Positions 8,530-17,912 of a stretch of 64,000 nt of DNA are shown piece after piece. Numbering within the stretch: the first letter of the stretch is position 1; every line of letters begins with the position of its first letter. The position numbers and the translations under genes were made by a program. The notes under the pieces are model-generated. The model was given only the letters and a program-made list of their open reading frames with translations, had not been told where the DNA came from and did not search any database. Source of the DNA: Flaviflagellibacter deserti (GTDB lineage Bacteria > Pseudomonadota > Alphaproteobacteria > Rhizobiales > Methylopilaceae). The stretch covers positions 248,001 through 312,000 of the forward strand of contig NZ_JBHSJF010000001.1 in the NCBI RefSeq assembly GCF_042652085.1. The letters are read 5' to 3'.

Positions 8530-9171
8530 CTACTTTCCGAAGAGATCGTCGACCTTGGACTGGTCGATCGCCTTGCCCGCCAGCTGGGGGCCGTTGAGGA
8601 GAAGCTCCTCGGCACGCTTGGCGCGCTTGGCTTCACGCTCGTCGAGGAAGCCGGTGACGTCGCGGGCGTTCACCGCCTCGGCGAAGCGGCCGACTCGGTT
8701 CTCGATCATCTGAAGGGTCTCGACGACCTTCGCGACGCGCTGTCCCGTAATGTCCTGGAACGAGCAGGCCTCGAAGATCTTCATGACGTGGTCATTCACC
8801 AGCGCCTGATAGGCCTTGAGGTCCGTGCACTCGGCGCCCATCAGCGCCTCGGCGCTCGACATGATGGTGTTGGTCGCGTCCTCGGTCGCCTTCACGACCG
8901 CGTCGAGTTCCTGGCCTGCGGCAGGGATGCGGCTTTCCTTCAGGTCATTGGCCTGAAACATGCCGATCTCCTGCTTCATCGTCTCGATGTAGCGGGCGAT
9001 CTCGCGCAGTTCGCGATAGGTGGTCGCGTCCATGCTCTGGGAGAACGCATCCATGCTTTCGGCCGCAAGGGAGGCGAGCTTCATGACATCGGCGAAGGTA
9101 GGCTCGGTGCCGGCTTTGCTTTCCGCATAGACGGCCATCTTGTTGAAATGGGCCTGCTTCGCCTTGGTCAT
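8530..9171 (-). CDS. cheZ: CheZ-like protein phosphatase
   Basis: This 213-residue, almost wholly helical protein resembles the alphaproteobacterial CheZ family. The central ACSFQDITGQRVAKVVETLQ holds the Asp/Gln pair used for CheY-P dephosphorylation, and the C-terminus IDQSKVDDLFGK resembles the CheY-docking tail. It lies 39 bases downstream of the CheY-like gene on the same strand, which supports a phosphatase/regulator pair. No cheA, cheW or receptor gene is in the window, so the controlled process is unknown. Confidence 0.85.
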   Translation of the reverse strand: MTKAKQAHFNKMAVYAESKAGTEPTFADVMKLASLAAESMDAFSQSMDATTYRELREIARYIETMKQEIGMFQANDLKESRIPAAGQELDAVVKATEDATNTIMSSAEALMGAECTDLKAYQALVNDHVMKIFEACSFQDITGQRVAKVVETLQMIENRVGRFAEAVNARDVTGFLDEREAKRAKRAEELLLNGPQLAGKAIDQSKVDDLFGK

Positions 9172-9210
9172 GGTGCTCTTCCTTGTATGCGAGCCGGTCT
9201 TCGCCGGCGG

Positions 9211-9594
9211 TTAATCCCCGAAGACGGCGTCGATCTTCGATTTGAGCGTCTGGGCGTTGAACGGCTTGACGATGTAGTTGTTCACACCGGCCTTCTTCGC
9301 CGCGATGACGTTTTCCGTCTTCGATTCGGCGGTGACCATGATGAACGGAGTGCGCTGAAGCTTTTCGTCCGCGCGGACTTCCTTCAGGAGCTCGTAGCCG
9401 GTCATCGGCTCCATGTTCCAGTCGGAGATCACGAGGCCGTATTTCTTCTCGCGCATCTTGCCGAGCGCCTCGGAACCGTCCGCGGCCTCATCCACTTCGT
9501 CGAAACCGATCTGCTTCAGCAGATTGCGGATGATGCGAATCATCGTCTTGTAGTCGTCGACGACGAGGATCGGCATCGAGTGATCGACAGCCAT
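9211..9594 (-). CDS. cheY: CheY-like single-domain response regulator
   Basis: The 127 residues form only a receiver domain. Acidic pocket DD is in ILVVDDYKTM, the phosphoacceptor Asp in LVISDWNMEPMTG, the Thr in FIMVTAES and the Lys in YIVKPFNA. There is no output domain. A GGGGG tract lies about 8 bases before the ATG. It is the first gene of the pair with the CheZ-like phosphatase. Confidence 0.93.
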   Translation of the reverse strand: MAVDHSMPILVVDDYKTMIRIIRNLLKQIGFDEVDEAADGSEALGKMREKKYGLVISDWNMEPMTGYELLKEVRADEKLQRTPFIMVTAESKTENVIAAKKAGVNNYIVKPFNAQTLKSKIDAVFGD

Positions 9595-9807
9595 GCTTAA
9601 AACCCCCAGCAGGCAGGCGAAGACATCGCCTGGCGTTCAAATCGGACACGCGTTGGTCCGTCATCAGGTGAAATACAGGCCATCGGTTGAATATCCGGTT
9701 AACTAGCGAAGCTTCTTCGAAATGAACTGCGCATTCTGGCCGCCTTGCCTTTGGGCGAGGGCGGCGGCAGGTTTCGCCCGCATGCGAACCCCCGAGGACA
9801 ACTCCCT

Positions 9808-10788
9808 GTGAATGTGCCGCTCGCCCCAGGATTCCGCCTTCAACGCGGGCTCGACGGCATTCCCGCCCAGCTGAAGGGTGGTGCGGTCGCCATCGGTAAT
9901 TTCGACGGCGTTCACCTTGGACATAAAGCGGTTTTGGCCGCGGCGAGGGCCGCGGCGATCCGTGCGGGAGGCCCGGCGGTTGCGCTGACGTTCGAGCCGC
10001 ATCCGCGATCTTTCTTCCGGCCCGACCAGCCGATCCCCCGGCTGACCCCCGCGCGCGAGAAGAGGTTGCTGCTGTCGCATGAAGCGCTGGAGGGAATGGT
10101 CGAACTGGCTTTCGATGCCGGACTTGCGGCACTGACGGCCGAAGAATTCGTCGCTGACATTCTTGTGAACGGGCTGGAAGCGGAGACCGTCGTCGTCGGC
10201 TGGGACTTCCATTTCGGCAAGGGGAGGGGAGGCTCTCCCGCTTTCCTGCAGGACGCCGCGGCCCGCTATGCCTTCGGCGTGGAGGTCGTTTCGCCCTTCG
10301 GCGACACCGCGCCAGTCTCGTCGAGCTCGATCAGGGCCTTGCTGTCGGCGGGCGAGATCCAGGAGGCCAATCGGAAACTGGGCCATCGCTGGTTCGTCAT
10401 GGGCGAGGTCGCGCACGGCGACAAGAGAGGCCGGCACCTCGGCTATCCCACTGCAAATATCGCGCTTCCGCCGGAAACACCGCTCGCGCAGGGTGTCTAC
10501 GCGGTCCGGGTGACGTTCGACGGTCCGATCCGCGATGCGGTCGCGAGCTTCGGCCGCCGCCCGCAATTCCACGAGAACGCGCCGCCGCTACTCGAAAGCT
10601 ATATTTTCGATTTCCAGGGCGACCTTTACGGCAAGACCCTCGGCGTCGAATTCGTCGCGCGTCTGCGCGGCGAAGAGACGTTCGAGAATGTCGATGCGTT
10701 GGTCTCGCAGATGCATCGCGACGCGATCACGGCGCGCCGCCTTCTCTCAGGTCCCGTCGATCCTCTCGCACCCAGTGCCATCGGCTAG
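9808..10788 (+). CDS. ribF: Bifunctional riboflavin kinase / FAD synthetase RibF
   Basis: This cytoplasmic enzyme makes FMN from riboflavin and then FAD. The N-terminal FAD synthetase domain has VAIGNFDGVHLGHKAVL and FEPHPRSFF, then VGWDFHFGKGRGG. The C-terminal riboflavin kinase domain has GYPTANI and the late SYIFDFQGDLYG. The frame opens at TTG 9745, but GTG 9808 has GAGG ten bases upstream and gives the usual N-terminus (326 residues). It precedes ileS and lspA on the same strand, an arrangement common in bacteria. Confidence 0.94.
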   Translation: MNVPLAPGFRLQRGLDGIPAQLKGGAVAIGNFDGVHLGHKAVLAAARAAAIRAGGPAVALTFEPHPRSFFRPDQPIPRLTPAREKRLLLSHEALEGMVELAFDAGLAALTAEEFVADILVNGLEAETVVVGWDFHFGKGRGGSPAFLQDAAARYAFGVEVVSPFGDTAPVSSSSIRALLSAGEIQEANRKLGHRWFVMGEVAHGDKRGRHLGYPTANIALPPETPLAQGVYAVRVTFDGPIRDAVASFGRRPQFHENAPPLLESYIFDFQGDLYGKTLGVEFVARLRGEETFENVDALVSQMHRDAITARRLLSGPVDPLAPSAIG

Positions 10789-10854
10789 GGGAGAAATGCT
10801 TTCCCCTTGCGCGTCGCCTTGGTAGAACGCGCGCACTCCAGACCCTTTAGGCTC

Positions 10855-13776
10855 ATGAACGATACCGTTACGGCGCCGACGCGCGACTATTCCGAGACCC
10901 TTTTTCTGCCGAAGACCGATTTCGCGATGCGCGCGGAATTGCCGAAGCGGGAGCCCGACCTTCTTGCGCGCTGGTCGAAGATGGGTCTCTACCAGCGCCT
11001 GCGCTTGAGCGCGGCCGGCCGGCCGAAATTCGTCCTGCACGACGGCCCACCCTATGCGAACGGCCATCTCCATATCGGCCACGCCGTCAACAAGATCCTG
11101 AAGGACCTCGTGATCCGTTCCAAGCAGATGGCCGGTTTTGACTCGCCGTATGTCCCCGGCTGGGATTGCCACGGCCTGCCGATCGAATGGCGGATCGAGG
11201 AAGAATACCGCGCCGCCGGCAAGAACAAGGACGAGGTGCCGACCGTCGACTTCCGCCGCGAATGCCGCGCCTATGCCGACAAATGGGTCGGCATCCAGAG
11301 CGAGGAATTCCAGCGTCTGGGAGTCGTCGGCGATTGGGGCCGTCCGTATAAGACGATGGATTTCCGCTCAGAAGCGGTGATCGTCGGCGAGCTTCTGAAG
11401 TTCGCGACCTCCAGCCAGCTATATCGCGGCTCGAAGCCGGTGATGTGGTCGATCGTCGAGAAAACTGCGCTCGCCGAGGCCGAGGTTGAATATCAGGAAC
11501 ATACGAGCCACACGATCTTCGTGAAGTTCCCGGTGCTTGTCGGTTCGGACGACCTGAAAGGCGCCTCCGTCGTCATCTGGACGACGACGCCCTGGACCAT
11601 CCCGGGCAACCGCGCCGTCGCCTATTCGCCGACGATTTCCTATGGCCTCTATGAAGTCACTGCCGCTCCGGACGACAATTGGAGCAAGCCCGGCGACCGC
11701 ATCCTGCTGGCCGACGATTTGGCGGAGACCGCCTTCAAGGCCGGTCGCATCGAGGACGTAAAGCGGGTTCGCTCGGTCGAGGCCGCCGAACTCGCGAAGC
11801 TGGTTCTCAATCATCCGCTGCATGCACAGGGCTTCGCCTTCAAGGTACCCGTCCTGTTGGGCGATTTCGTCACCGCCGACACCGGTACCGGCTTCGTTCA
11901 CGTCGCACCCGGCCACGGTGCCGACGACTACGGCCTCTGGACCAAATCGCGTCCTTATCTCGTCTCGCTCGGCATCGACGCCGATGTTCCGCACACCGTC
12001 CAGCCCGACGGCTCCTACTTTCCGAACGTGCCGGTCTTCGGGCCGGCGGGCGTTCGAGTCCTCGATGAAAAGGGCAAGGAAGGCCAGGCCAACAAGGCTG
12101 TCATCGACGCGCTGATCGCCGCCAACGGCCTGCTCGGCCGCGGCCGGCTGCGCCATCAGTATCCGCATTCCTGGCGCTCCAAGGCGCCTTTGATCTTCCG
12201 CAACACGCCGCAATGGTTCATCGCGATGGATCGCGAGCTCGAAGGCGGGGTAGCGGACACGCTGCGGGCCCGCGCGCTCAAGGCGATCAGCGACACCGAT
12301 TTCTACCCGCCGCAGGGCGAAAACCGTCTGCGCGGCATGATCGAGGCGCGTCCGGACTGGGTCATCTCGCGCCAGCGCGCCTGGGGTGTGCCGATCGCTG
12401 TCTTCGTCAACAAGAAGACCGGAGAGGTCCTCAAGGACGAGGCCGTCAACGCGCGCATCGTCAAGGCGTTCGAGGCCGAAGGCGCCGATGCCTGGTTCTC
12501 CGATACGACCGGCGCCCGCTTTCTCGGCAACGACTATGCCGCCGAGGATTTCGAGAAGGTCGACGACATTCTCGACGTCTGGTTCGACTCGGGCTCCACG
12601 CACGCCTTCGTTCTCGAAGGCGATCCGGAACTCAAATGGCCGGCCGACATGTATCTCGAGGGCTCCGACCAGCATCGCGGCTGGTTCCATTCCTCGCTGC
12701 TCGAAGCCTGTGGCACCCGCGGGCGCGCACCCTACGACAGCCTGTTGACGCACGGCTTCGCGCTCGACGAGCAGGGCCGCAAGATGTCGAAGTCGCTCGG
12801 CAACGTCGTCTCGCCGCAGGACGTGATCAAGCAGTCCGGCGCCGACATCCTTCGCCTGTGGGTGGCCGCTTCGGATTACTCGGACGATCTCCGCATCGGC
12901 GCGGAAATCCTGAAGACCTCGGTCGATACCTACCGCAAGCTCCGCAACACGCTGCGCTGGATGCTCGGCGCGCTCGGCCATTTCCGCGAGAGTGACCGGG
13001 TCGAGCTGAAGGACATGCCGGAGCTGGAGCGGCTGATGCTGCACCGCCTCTGGGAGGTCGGGCAGGCGGTCCGCGAGGGCTATGACGGCTACGACTTCAA
13101 GCGCGTCTTCGCGGCGATCATGCAGTTCGCGACCGCCGACCTGTCGGCCTTCTACTTCGACGTCCGCAAGGACGCGCTCTACTGCGATCCGATCTCCTCG
13201 GTGAAGCGCCGGGCGGCGCTGACGGTCATCGACATCCTGTTCGACCGCATCATCCGCTGGCTCGCGCCGCTGATCCCGTTCACCACGGAAGAGGCTTGGC
13301 TGCTCCGTCATCCGGGCGAGGATGTGTCGGTGCATCTGGAGACCTTCGCCGAGGTCTCCGATTCCTGGCGGAATGATGAGCTGGAAGAGAAATGGGAGAA
13401 GGTCCGCCGCGTCCGCCGCGTCGTGACCGGCGCGCTGGAAATCGAGCGCGCCGCCAAGCGCATGGGCTCCTCGCTCGAGGCGGCTCCGGTCGTTTACATT
13501 GATGATGCCGCTCTTCGCTCGGCTCTGGCCGATGTCGATCTCGCCGAGGTCTGCATCACCTCCGACGCCAAGGTTGCGAATGGTGCGGCTCCCGCCGGTG
13601 CGTTCACGCTCGACGATGCTCCGGGCATCGCGGTCGAACCGCGTCTGGCCGAGGGCCGCAAATGCGCCCGCTCGTGGAAGATCTCTCCCGAGGTCGGCCG
13701 CGATCCGGAATTCCCCGATCTGACGCTGCGCGACGCGGAAGCGATGCGCGAATGGCAGGCGGCGCAGGCGGCATGA
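10855..13776 (+). CDS. ileS: Isoleucyl-tRNA synthetase IleS
   Basis: This 973-residue class I synthetase charges tRNA-Ile. HIGH is at about residues 73-76 and KMSKS at 643-647; the editing domain lies between and carries TTTPWTIPGN. The C-terminal zinc-finger region of many IleS proteins is degenerate here: it reads KCARSWKISPEVG and lacks the downstream CxxC. The ATG at 10855 is preferred over an upstream TTG at 10807. Its stop overlaps the lspA start by four bases (ATGA). Confidence 0.97.
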   Translation: MNDTVTAPTRDYSETLFLPKTDFAMRAELPKREPDLLARWSKMGLYQRLRLSAAGRPKFVLHDGPPYANGHLHIGHAVNKILKDLVIRSKQMAGFDSPYVPGWDCHGLPIEWRIEEEYRAAGKNKDEVPTVDFRRECRAYADKWVGIQSEEFQRLGVVGDWGRPYKTMDFRSEAVIVGELLKFATSSQLYRGSKPVMWSIVEKTALAEAEVEYQEHTSHTIFVKFPVLVGSDDLKGASVVIWTTTPWTIPGNRAVAYSPTISYGLYEVTAAPDDNWSKPGDRILLADDLAETAFKAGRIEDVKRVRSVEAAELAKLVLNHPLHAQGFAFKVPVLLGDFVTADTGTGFVHVAPGHGADDYGLWTKSRPYLVSLGIDADVPHTVQPDGSYFPNVPVFGPAGVRVLDEKGKEGQANKAVIDALIAANGLLGRGRLRHQYPHSWRSKAPLIFRNTPQWFIAMDRELEGGVADTLRARALKAISDTDFYPPQGENRLRGMIEARPDWVISRQRAWGVPIAVFVNKKTGEVLKDEAVNARIVKAFEAEGADAWFSDTTGARFLGNDYAAEDFEKVDDILDVWFDSGSTHAFVLEGDPELKWPADMYLEGSDQHRGWFHSSLLEACGTRGRAPYDSLLTHGFALDEQGRKMSKSLGNVVSPQDVIKQSGADILRLWVAASDYSDDLRIGAEILKTSVDTYRKLRNTLRWMLGALGHFRESDRVELKDMPELERLMLHRLWEVGQAVREGYDGYDFKRVFAAIMQFATADLSAFYFDVRKDALYCDPISSVKRRAALTVIDILFDRIIRWLAPLIPFTTEEAWLLRHPGEDVSVHLETFAEVSDSWRNDELEEKWEKVRRVRRVVTGALEIERAAKRMGSSLEAAPVVYIDDAALRSALADVDLAEVCITSDAKVANGAAPAGAFTLDDAPGIAVEPRLAEGRKCARSWKISPEVGRDPEFPDLTLRDAEAMREWQAAQAA

Positions 13777-14279
13777 CGTCTGGCCTCCGCCTCGGCCTGA
13801 TCACGGCGGCGATCACCCTCGTCGCCGACCAGGCGTCGAAGCTGTGGATTCTTTTTGAGTACGGCCTGCCGGATCGCGGCCGGGTTCCGGTCCTGCCGTT
13901 CCTCGACCTCGTGATGGTCTGGAACAGGGGGGTCAGCTATGGGCTGTTCCAGCAGAGCACCGATTTCGGCCGCTGGATGCTGATCGTGCTGTCGATCGTC
14001 GCGGCCGTGGTTCTCGTCGTCTGGCTGCGGAAGGAAACCTCGGGTCTCGCCGCGTTCGCTATGGGACTGATTCTCGGCGGAGCCATCGGCAATGCGATCG
14101 ACCGTAGCGTCTACGGCGCGGTCGCCGATTTCGTGCTTCTCTACGGCTTCGGGTACGAATGGTACGTCTTCAACATCGCGGATGCGGCGATCGTTGTCGG
14201 CGTCGTGCTCCTGCTATATGGTGCGCTCCGGCGGGGCGACCGGTCGGACGAGGCGAAACAGCCCACGACTGTCGAATGA
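13773..14279 (+). CDS. lspA: Prolipoprotein signal peptidase LspA
   Basis: This 168-residue inner-membrane aspartyl protease (signal peptidase II) removes signal peptides from prolipoproteins. Four hydrophobic segments are evident. The catalytic Asp residues are in GGAIGNAIDRSVYGAVADF and FNIADAAI, and VWNRGVSYGLF is the conserved Asn motif. It overlaps the end of ileS by ATGA, which is a standard coupling. Confidence 0.95.
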   Translation: MTSGLRLGLITAAITLVADQASKLWILFEYGLPDRGRVPVLPFLDLVMVWNRGVSYGLFQQSTDFGRWMLIVLSIVAAVVLVVWLRKETSGLAAFAMGLILGGAIGNAIDRSVYGAVADFVLLYGFGYEWYVFNIADAAIVVGVVLLLYGALRRGDRSDEAKQPTTVE

Positions 14280-14319
14280 AGGTGGTGCGGCGCCGGGCTG
14301 GCGTGCATTGACGGGACCT

Positions 14320-14958
14320 ATGCCTATGCAATTTGCGTTGAAGTCGTCTGAGATCATTCGTGGTACCGCGCTCGCGGTCGTTGCGGCGTCGTGCCTTTCG
14401 GTAGTGCCTGCGGAGGCGCAGTCCCTCAAGGAACTGATGCAGGACATCGGCATCCAGGAACGCGATCCGGTGAAGGCCGACTATAACGAGCGCGCGCCTC
14501 TGGTCATTCCGCCTTCCTTGACCGCACTGCCTCCGCCTGAGACCGATCAGCCTGTCGGCGCCACTAATTGGCCGGCCGATCCGGACGTCATGAAGGAACT
14601 CGCCGACGAGAGGGCGCGAGCGACGCCCGACAAGGATCTGTCGGAACGCCTGTCGGTCGAGGAACTCCGCGAACATCGCCGCTCGGGCACGAATAACGAC
14701 TACAAGACGCTCGGCGAGATCAAAGACTCGAAGATGACGCCGGCGCAGTTGAAGGCCACCTCCAGGACCAAGACGGCCACCGCGGATGCTGTTACGCCGC
14801 TGCCAACGGTCGAGCCGGAGCGCAAGCGGCTGTCCGATCCGCCGCCTGGTTATCGCGTCGCGTCGCCGGCACAGCCCTATGAAGCCGGCATGAGCGAGCG
14901 TGAGAAGAAGATGAAGAAGAGCGGCAGCTGGCTGTCGAAACTCAACCCGTTCGACTGA
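14320..14958 (+). CDS. DUF3035-like secreted proline-rich protein
   Basis: This 212-residue protein has a signal peptide (ALAVVAASCLSVVPAEAQ) and a largely polar, disordered mature part. The RAPLVIPPSLTALPPPE motif and the position between lspA and the M16 peptidases fit the alphaproteobacterial DUF3035 family, which has been linked to the BamF outer-membrane assembly lipoprotein. I see no lipobox Cys at the cleavage site, so a lipoprotein is not supported here. ATG 14320 and 14326 are both possible starts. Confidence 0.62.
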   Translation: MPMQFALKSSEIIRGTALAVVAASCLSVVPAEAQSLKELMQDIGIQERDPVKADYNERAPLVIPPSLTALPPPETDQPVGATNWPADPDVMKELADERARATPDKDLSERLSVEELREHRRSGTNNDYKTLGEIKDSKMTPAQLKATSRTKTATADAVTPLPTVEPERKRLSDPPPGYRVASPAQPYEAGMSEREKKMKKSGSWLSKLNPFD

Positions 14959-15018
14959 GATCGGCCGCGCACCTTTCAGACGGGACGGATTTGACCATAT
15001 GATGACGGTCCGGCGATC

Positions 15019-16434
15019 ATGCCGGACGTCCGCCGCAATGACGGCCGCGATTTGAGGAAGCGTCCCATCAGAATGATTGAATTGTCGCTTGGCGCCGCGC
15101 TGGTTGGCGCGGCCTTCGGATCCGGTGCCCTGGCGCAAACCGCGAAGGCGGGCCCCGAGGTCGAGACCTTCTCCCTGGCAAACGGTATGGACGTCGTGGT
15201 GGTGCCGGATCGCCGTGCGCCCGTCGCGACTCACATGGTGTGGTACCGCGTCGGTTCCGCCGATGAAGTCCGTGGAAAGTCGGGTCTCGCCCATTTCCTC
15301 GAACATCTGATGTTCAAGGGCACGAAGAAACATCCGGCCGGCGAATTCTCGAACACCGTTTCCGAGCTCGGTGGCCAGGAGAACGCCTTCACGTCCTACG
15401 ACTACACGGCCTATTACCAGCGCGTTCCGAAGGAAGCGCTGAAGACGGTCATGGAGTTCGAGGCGGACCGCATGACCAATCTCGTTCTCTCGGACGAGGT
15501 AGTGCTGCCCGAGCGCGACGTCATTCTCGAGGAGCGCCGCTCGCGCACGGATTCCGATCCGTCCGCGCAGCTGTCCGAGGCGACCTCCGCCGCTCTGTGG
15601 ATGAATCATCCCTATGGTCTGCCGATCATCGGCTGGGATCATGAGATCCAGGGCCTGACCCGGCAGGACGCGATCGCGTTCTACGAGAAGTACTACACCC
15701 CGAACAATGCGATCCTGATCGTCGCCGGCGATGTCGATGCCGCAGAGGTGAAGGCGCTGGCCGCCGAGACCTATGCGAAGATCGAGCGTCGCGCCGAGCC
15801 GCCGGTGCGCGATCGTCCGCGCGAGCCTGAACAGCGCGCTGCCCGCCGGGTCGAACTCGCCGATGTGCGCGTCCGCCAGCCTTCCGTCAGCCGCGTCTAC
15901 CTCGCTCCGTCCTACCGGACCGCGAAGGGCGAGGAGGCTTACGCGCTCGACGTGCTTGCCGTCGTTCTCGGCGGCGGTTCGACCAGCCGCCTCTATCGTT
16001 CGCTTGTCGTCGAGCAGGGAATCGCCGCCTCCGCCGGCGCCTATTACGGCGGCACGTCGCTCGATGAGAGCCGTTTCGCAGTCTATGCGCTGCCGCGTCC
16101 GGGGGTTTCACTCGCGCAGTCCGAAGCTGGCATTGACGCCGTCATCACCAAACTCGTCGCCGAGGGCGTGACCAAGGAAGAACTCGACCGCGCCAAGACC
16201 CGTCTCGTCGCGGAGACGATCTACGACCTCGACAGCCAGGCCTCGATGGCCCGCACCTTCGGCGCGGCGCTGACGACCGGCATGAGCGTCGAGGACGTCA
16301 TCGCCTGGCCGGAGCGCATCAAGGCAGTCACGGCCGAACAGGTCGTCGAAGCCGCGAAGTCCGCTCTCGTCACCCGCCAGTCGGTCACCGGACTGCTCGA
16401 ATCCGCATCCGGGTCTCCCGGAAGCGCGTTGTGA
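15019..16434 (+). CDS. M16 family zinc peptidase, active subunit (secreted)
   Basis: This 471-residue peptidase belongs to the insulinase/processing-peptidase family. The inverted zinc motif HFLEH is at about residues 92-96, followed by LMFKG and, downstream, the third ligand region in EFEADRMTNL. A hydrophobic stretch ending in ALAQ indicates export; ATG 15073 is an alternative start that begins just before that signal. It overlaps the next M16 gene by GTGA, suggesting the two form a heterodimer. Confidence 0.9.
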   Translation: MPDVRRNDGRDLRKRPIRMIELSLGAALVGAAFGSGALAQTAKAGPEVETFSLANGMDVVVVPDRRAPVATHMVWYRVGSADEVRGKSGLAHFLEHLMFKGTKKHPAGEFSNTVSELGGQENAFTSYDYTAYYQRVPKEALKTVMEFEADRMTNLVLSDEVVLPERDVILEERRSRTDSDPSAQLSEATSAALWMNHPYGLPIIGWDHEIQGLTRQDAIAFYEKYYTPNNAILIVAGDVDAAEVKALAAETYAKIERRAEPPVRDRPREPEQRAARRVELADVRVRQPSVSRVYLAPSYRTAKGEEAYALDVLAVVLGGGSTSRLYRSLVVEQGIAASAGAYYGGTSLDESRFAVYALPRPGVSLAQSEAGIDAVITKLVAEGVTKEELDRAKTRLVAETIYDLDSQASMARTFGAALTTGMSVEDVIAWPERIKAVTAEQVVEAAKSALVTRQSVTGLLESASGSPGSAL

Positions 16435-17819
16435 TCCGCGAAGTACTGTTCTCTATCGCCATGGGTTTCATGATCATTGATACGGCCACCGCGGCCGCCA
16501 AGATTCAGCGCATCGTCTCTCCTGGCGGCATTGAGGCCTGGCTGGTCGAGGAGAACACGGTTCCGCTGATTTCCTTCGAATTCGCGTTCCGCGGCGGTTC
16601 CGCCCAGGACGAGCCGGCGCGAGCCGGAACCGCGAACCTGCTGTCCGGCCTTCTGGACGAGGGAGCGGGTTCGCTCGACGCCCAGACCTTCCAACAAAAG
16701 TTGGAGGAGAGCGCGGTCGAACTGCACTTCAACGCCTCTCGCGACAGTTTCGACGGCAGCCTGAAGACGTTGTCGGAAAAGCGCGACGAGGCGTTTGAGC
16801 TCGTACGTCTTGCCGTCAACGAGGCGCGGCTCGACGCCGAGTCGATCGAGCGCATCCGCGCCCAGACGCTCGCCCGCATCCGCCGCGATTCAACCGATCC
16901 CGGCGACGTCGCGCACGAGATGTGGTCGCAGTTGGCGTTTCCGGACCATCCCTACGGCCTGCGCGCGATTGGCACCGAAGAGACCGTCGAGGCGATCACG
17001 CGCGACGATCTCACGGGCTATCGCGCCAGGAATTTCGCCCGCTCGAACCTCGTCGTTTCGGTGGTCGGAGCAATCGATGCCGCGACGCTTGGCCCGGCGC
17101 TGGACAAGATTTTCGGCGCTCTGCCGGCCGAACCGAAGCTGAAGCCTGTGCCGGAAACGTGGCCGGGGAAGGTGGGTCACACCGAAGTCGTTACGATGGA
17201 TGTGCCGCAGACGACGCTCATCTTCGGCCGTCCCGGTCTCGTCCGCGAGGATCCCGATTACATCCCGGCCGTCGTGATGAACCACATCATCGGCGGCGGT
17301 ACCTTCACCTCACGTCTGTTCAACGAGGTCCGCGAGAAGCGGGGCCTCGCTTATTCCGTCTATTCCTATCTCGATCCGATGGAGCGCTCGGGCGTGTTCG
17401 GCGGCGGCGTCGCGACGCGCAACGACCGCGCGGGTGACGCCATCGACATCATCGAGGCTCAGATCGCCGGCTTCGCCAAGGAAGGCCCGACGGCGGACGA
17501 GTTGGCGAAGGCGCAGAAATACCTGACCGGCTCCTATGCGCTGAATTTCGACTCCTCGGTCAAGATCGCGCGCGGTCTCAAGGCCATCCAGCTCAACCGG
17601 CTACCGATCGACTACATCGAGAAGCGCAACGCGCTGGTGAATGCGGTGACGGTCGAAGATGTAAAGCGCGTCGCCGCCCGCATTCTCGGCGATGGTGATC
17701 TCCTGGTTGTCGCGGTCGGCAAGCCCGAGCTCGCATCGGGCCGTGGCTCCGCTGCACCGCTCACGGATGATCAACAGGACGTCGTGCCGAAGGCGCTCCC
17801 CTCCGGCGCAATCCGCTAG
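16431..17819 (+). CDS. M16 family protein, inactive partner subunit (secreted)
   Basis: This 462-residue protein has the M16 fold, with FAFRGGSAQDEPARAG and RLFNEVREKRGLAYSVYSYL conserved. The zinc site is lost: the position of HxxEH reads NLLSGLLDEG. An N-terminal hydrophobic segment (SIAMGFMIIDTATAAA) suggests export. It starts at GTG overlapping the stop of the catalytic paralogue by four bases. The pairing matches the known active/inactive M16B heterodimer architecture. Confidence 0.88.
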   Translation: MIREVLFSIAMGFMIIDTATAAAKIQRIVSPGGIEAWLVEENTVPLISFEFAFRGGSAQDEPARAGTANLLSGLLDEGAGSLDAQTFQQKLEESAVELHFNASRDSFDGSLKTLSEKRDEAFELVRLAVNEARLDAESIERIRAQTLARIRRDSTDPGDVAHEMWSQLAFPDHPYGLRAIGTEETVEAITRDDLTGYRARNFARSNLVVSVVGAIDAATLGPALDKIFGALPAEPKLKPVPETWPGKVGHTEVVTMDVPQTTLIFGRPGLVREDPDYIPAVVMNHIIGGGTFTSRLFNEVREKRGLAYSVYSYLDPMERSGVFGGGVATRNDRAGDAIDIIEAQIAGFAKEGPTADELAKAQKYLTGSYALNFDSSVKIARGLKAIQLNRLPIDYIEKRNALVNAVTVEDVKRVAARILGDGDLLVVAVGKPELASGRGSAAPLTDDQQDVVPKALPSGAIR

Positions 17820-17912
17820 CGGCAAAGGGGCGCGGTAAAAGCCGCCCCCATACGGGAACCGTTGTTCTCTTGCCATGCTTTTGCGTTAGGCTCACCAAAT
17901 CAGCCTCACGGA

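Noticed and set aside
9655..9710. CtrA boxes near ribF
   Set aside because: TTAA half-sites are present, but none has the required 7-base spacing.
11419..13335. Long open frame on the minus strand within ileS (638 residues)
   Set aside because: It is antisense to an unmistakable IleS and has no recognisable domain; long antisense frames are common in high-GC DNA.
14170..15642. 490-residue minus-strand open frame
   Set aside because: It is antisense to lspA, the DUF3035-like gene and an M16 peptidase; composition is atypical.
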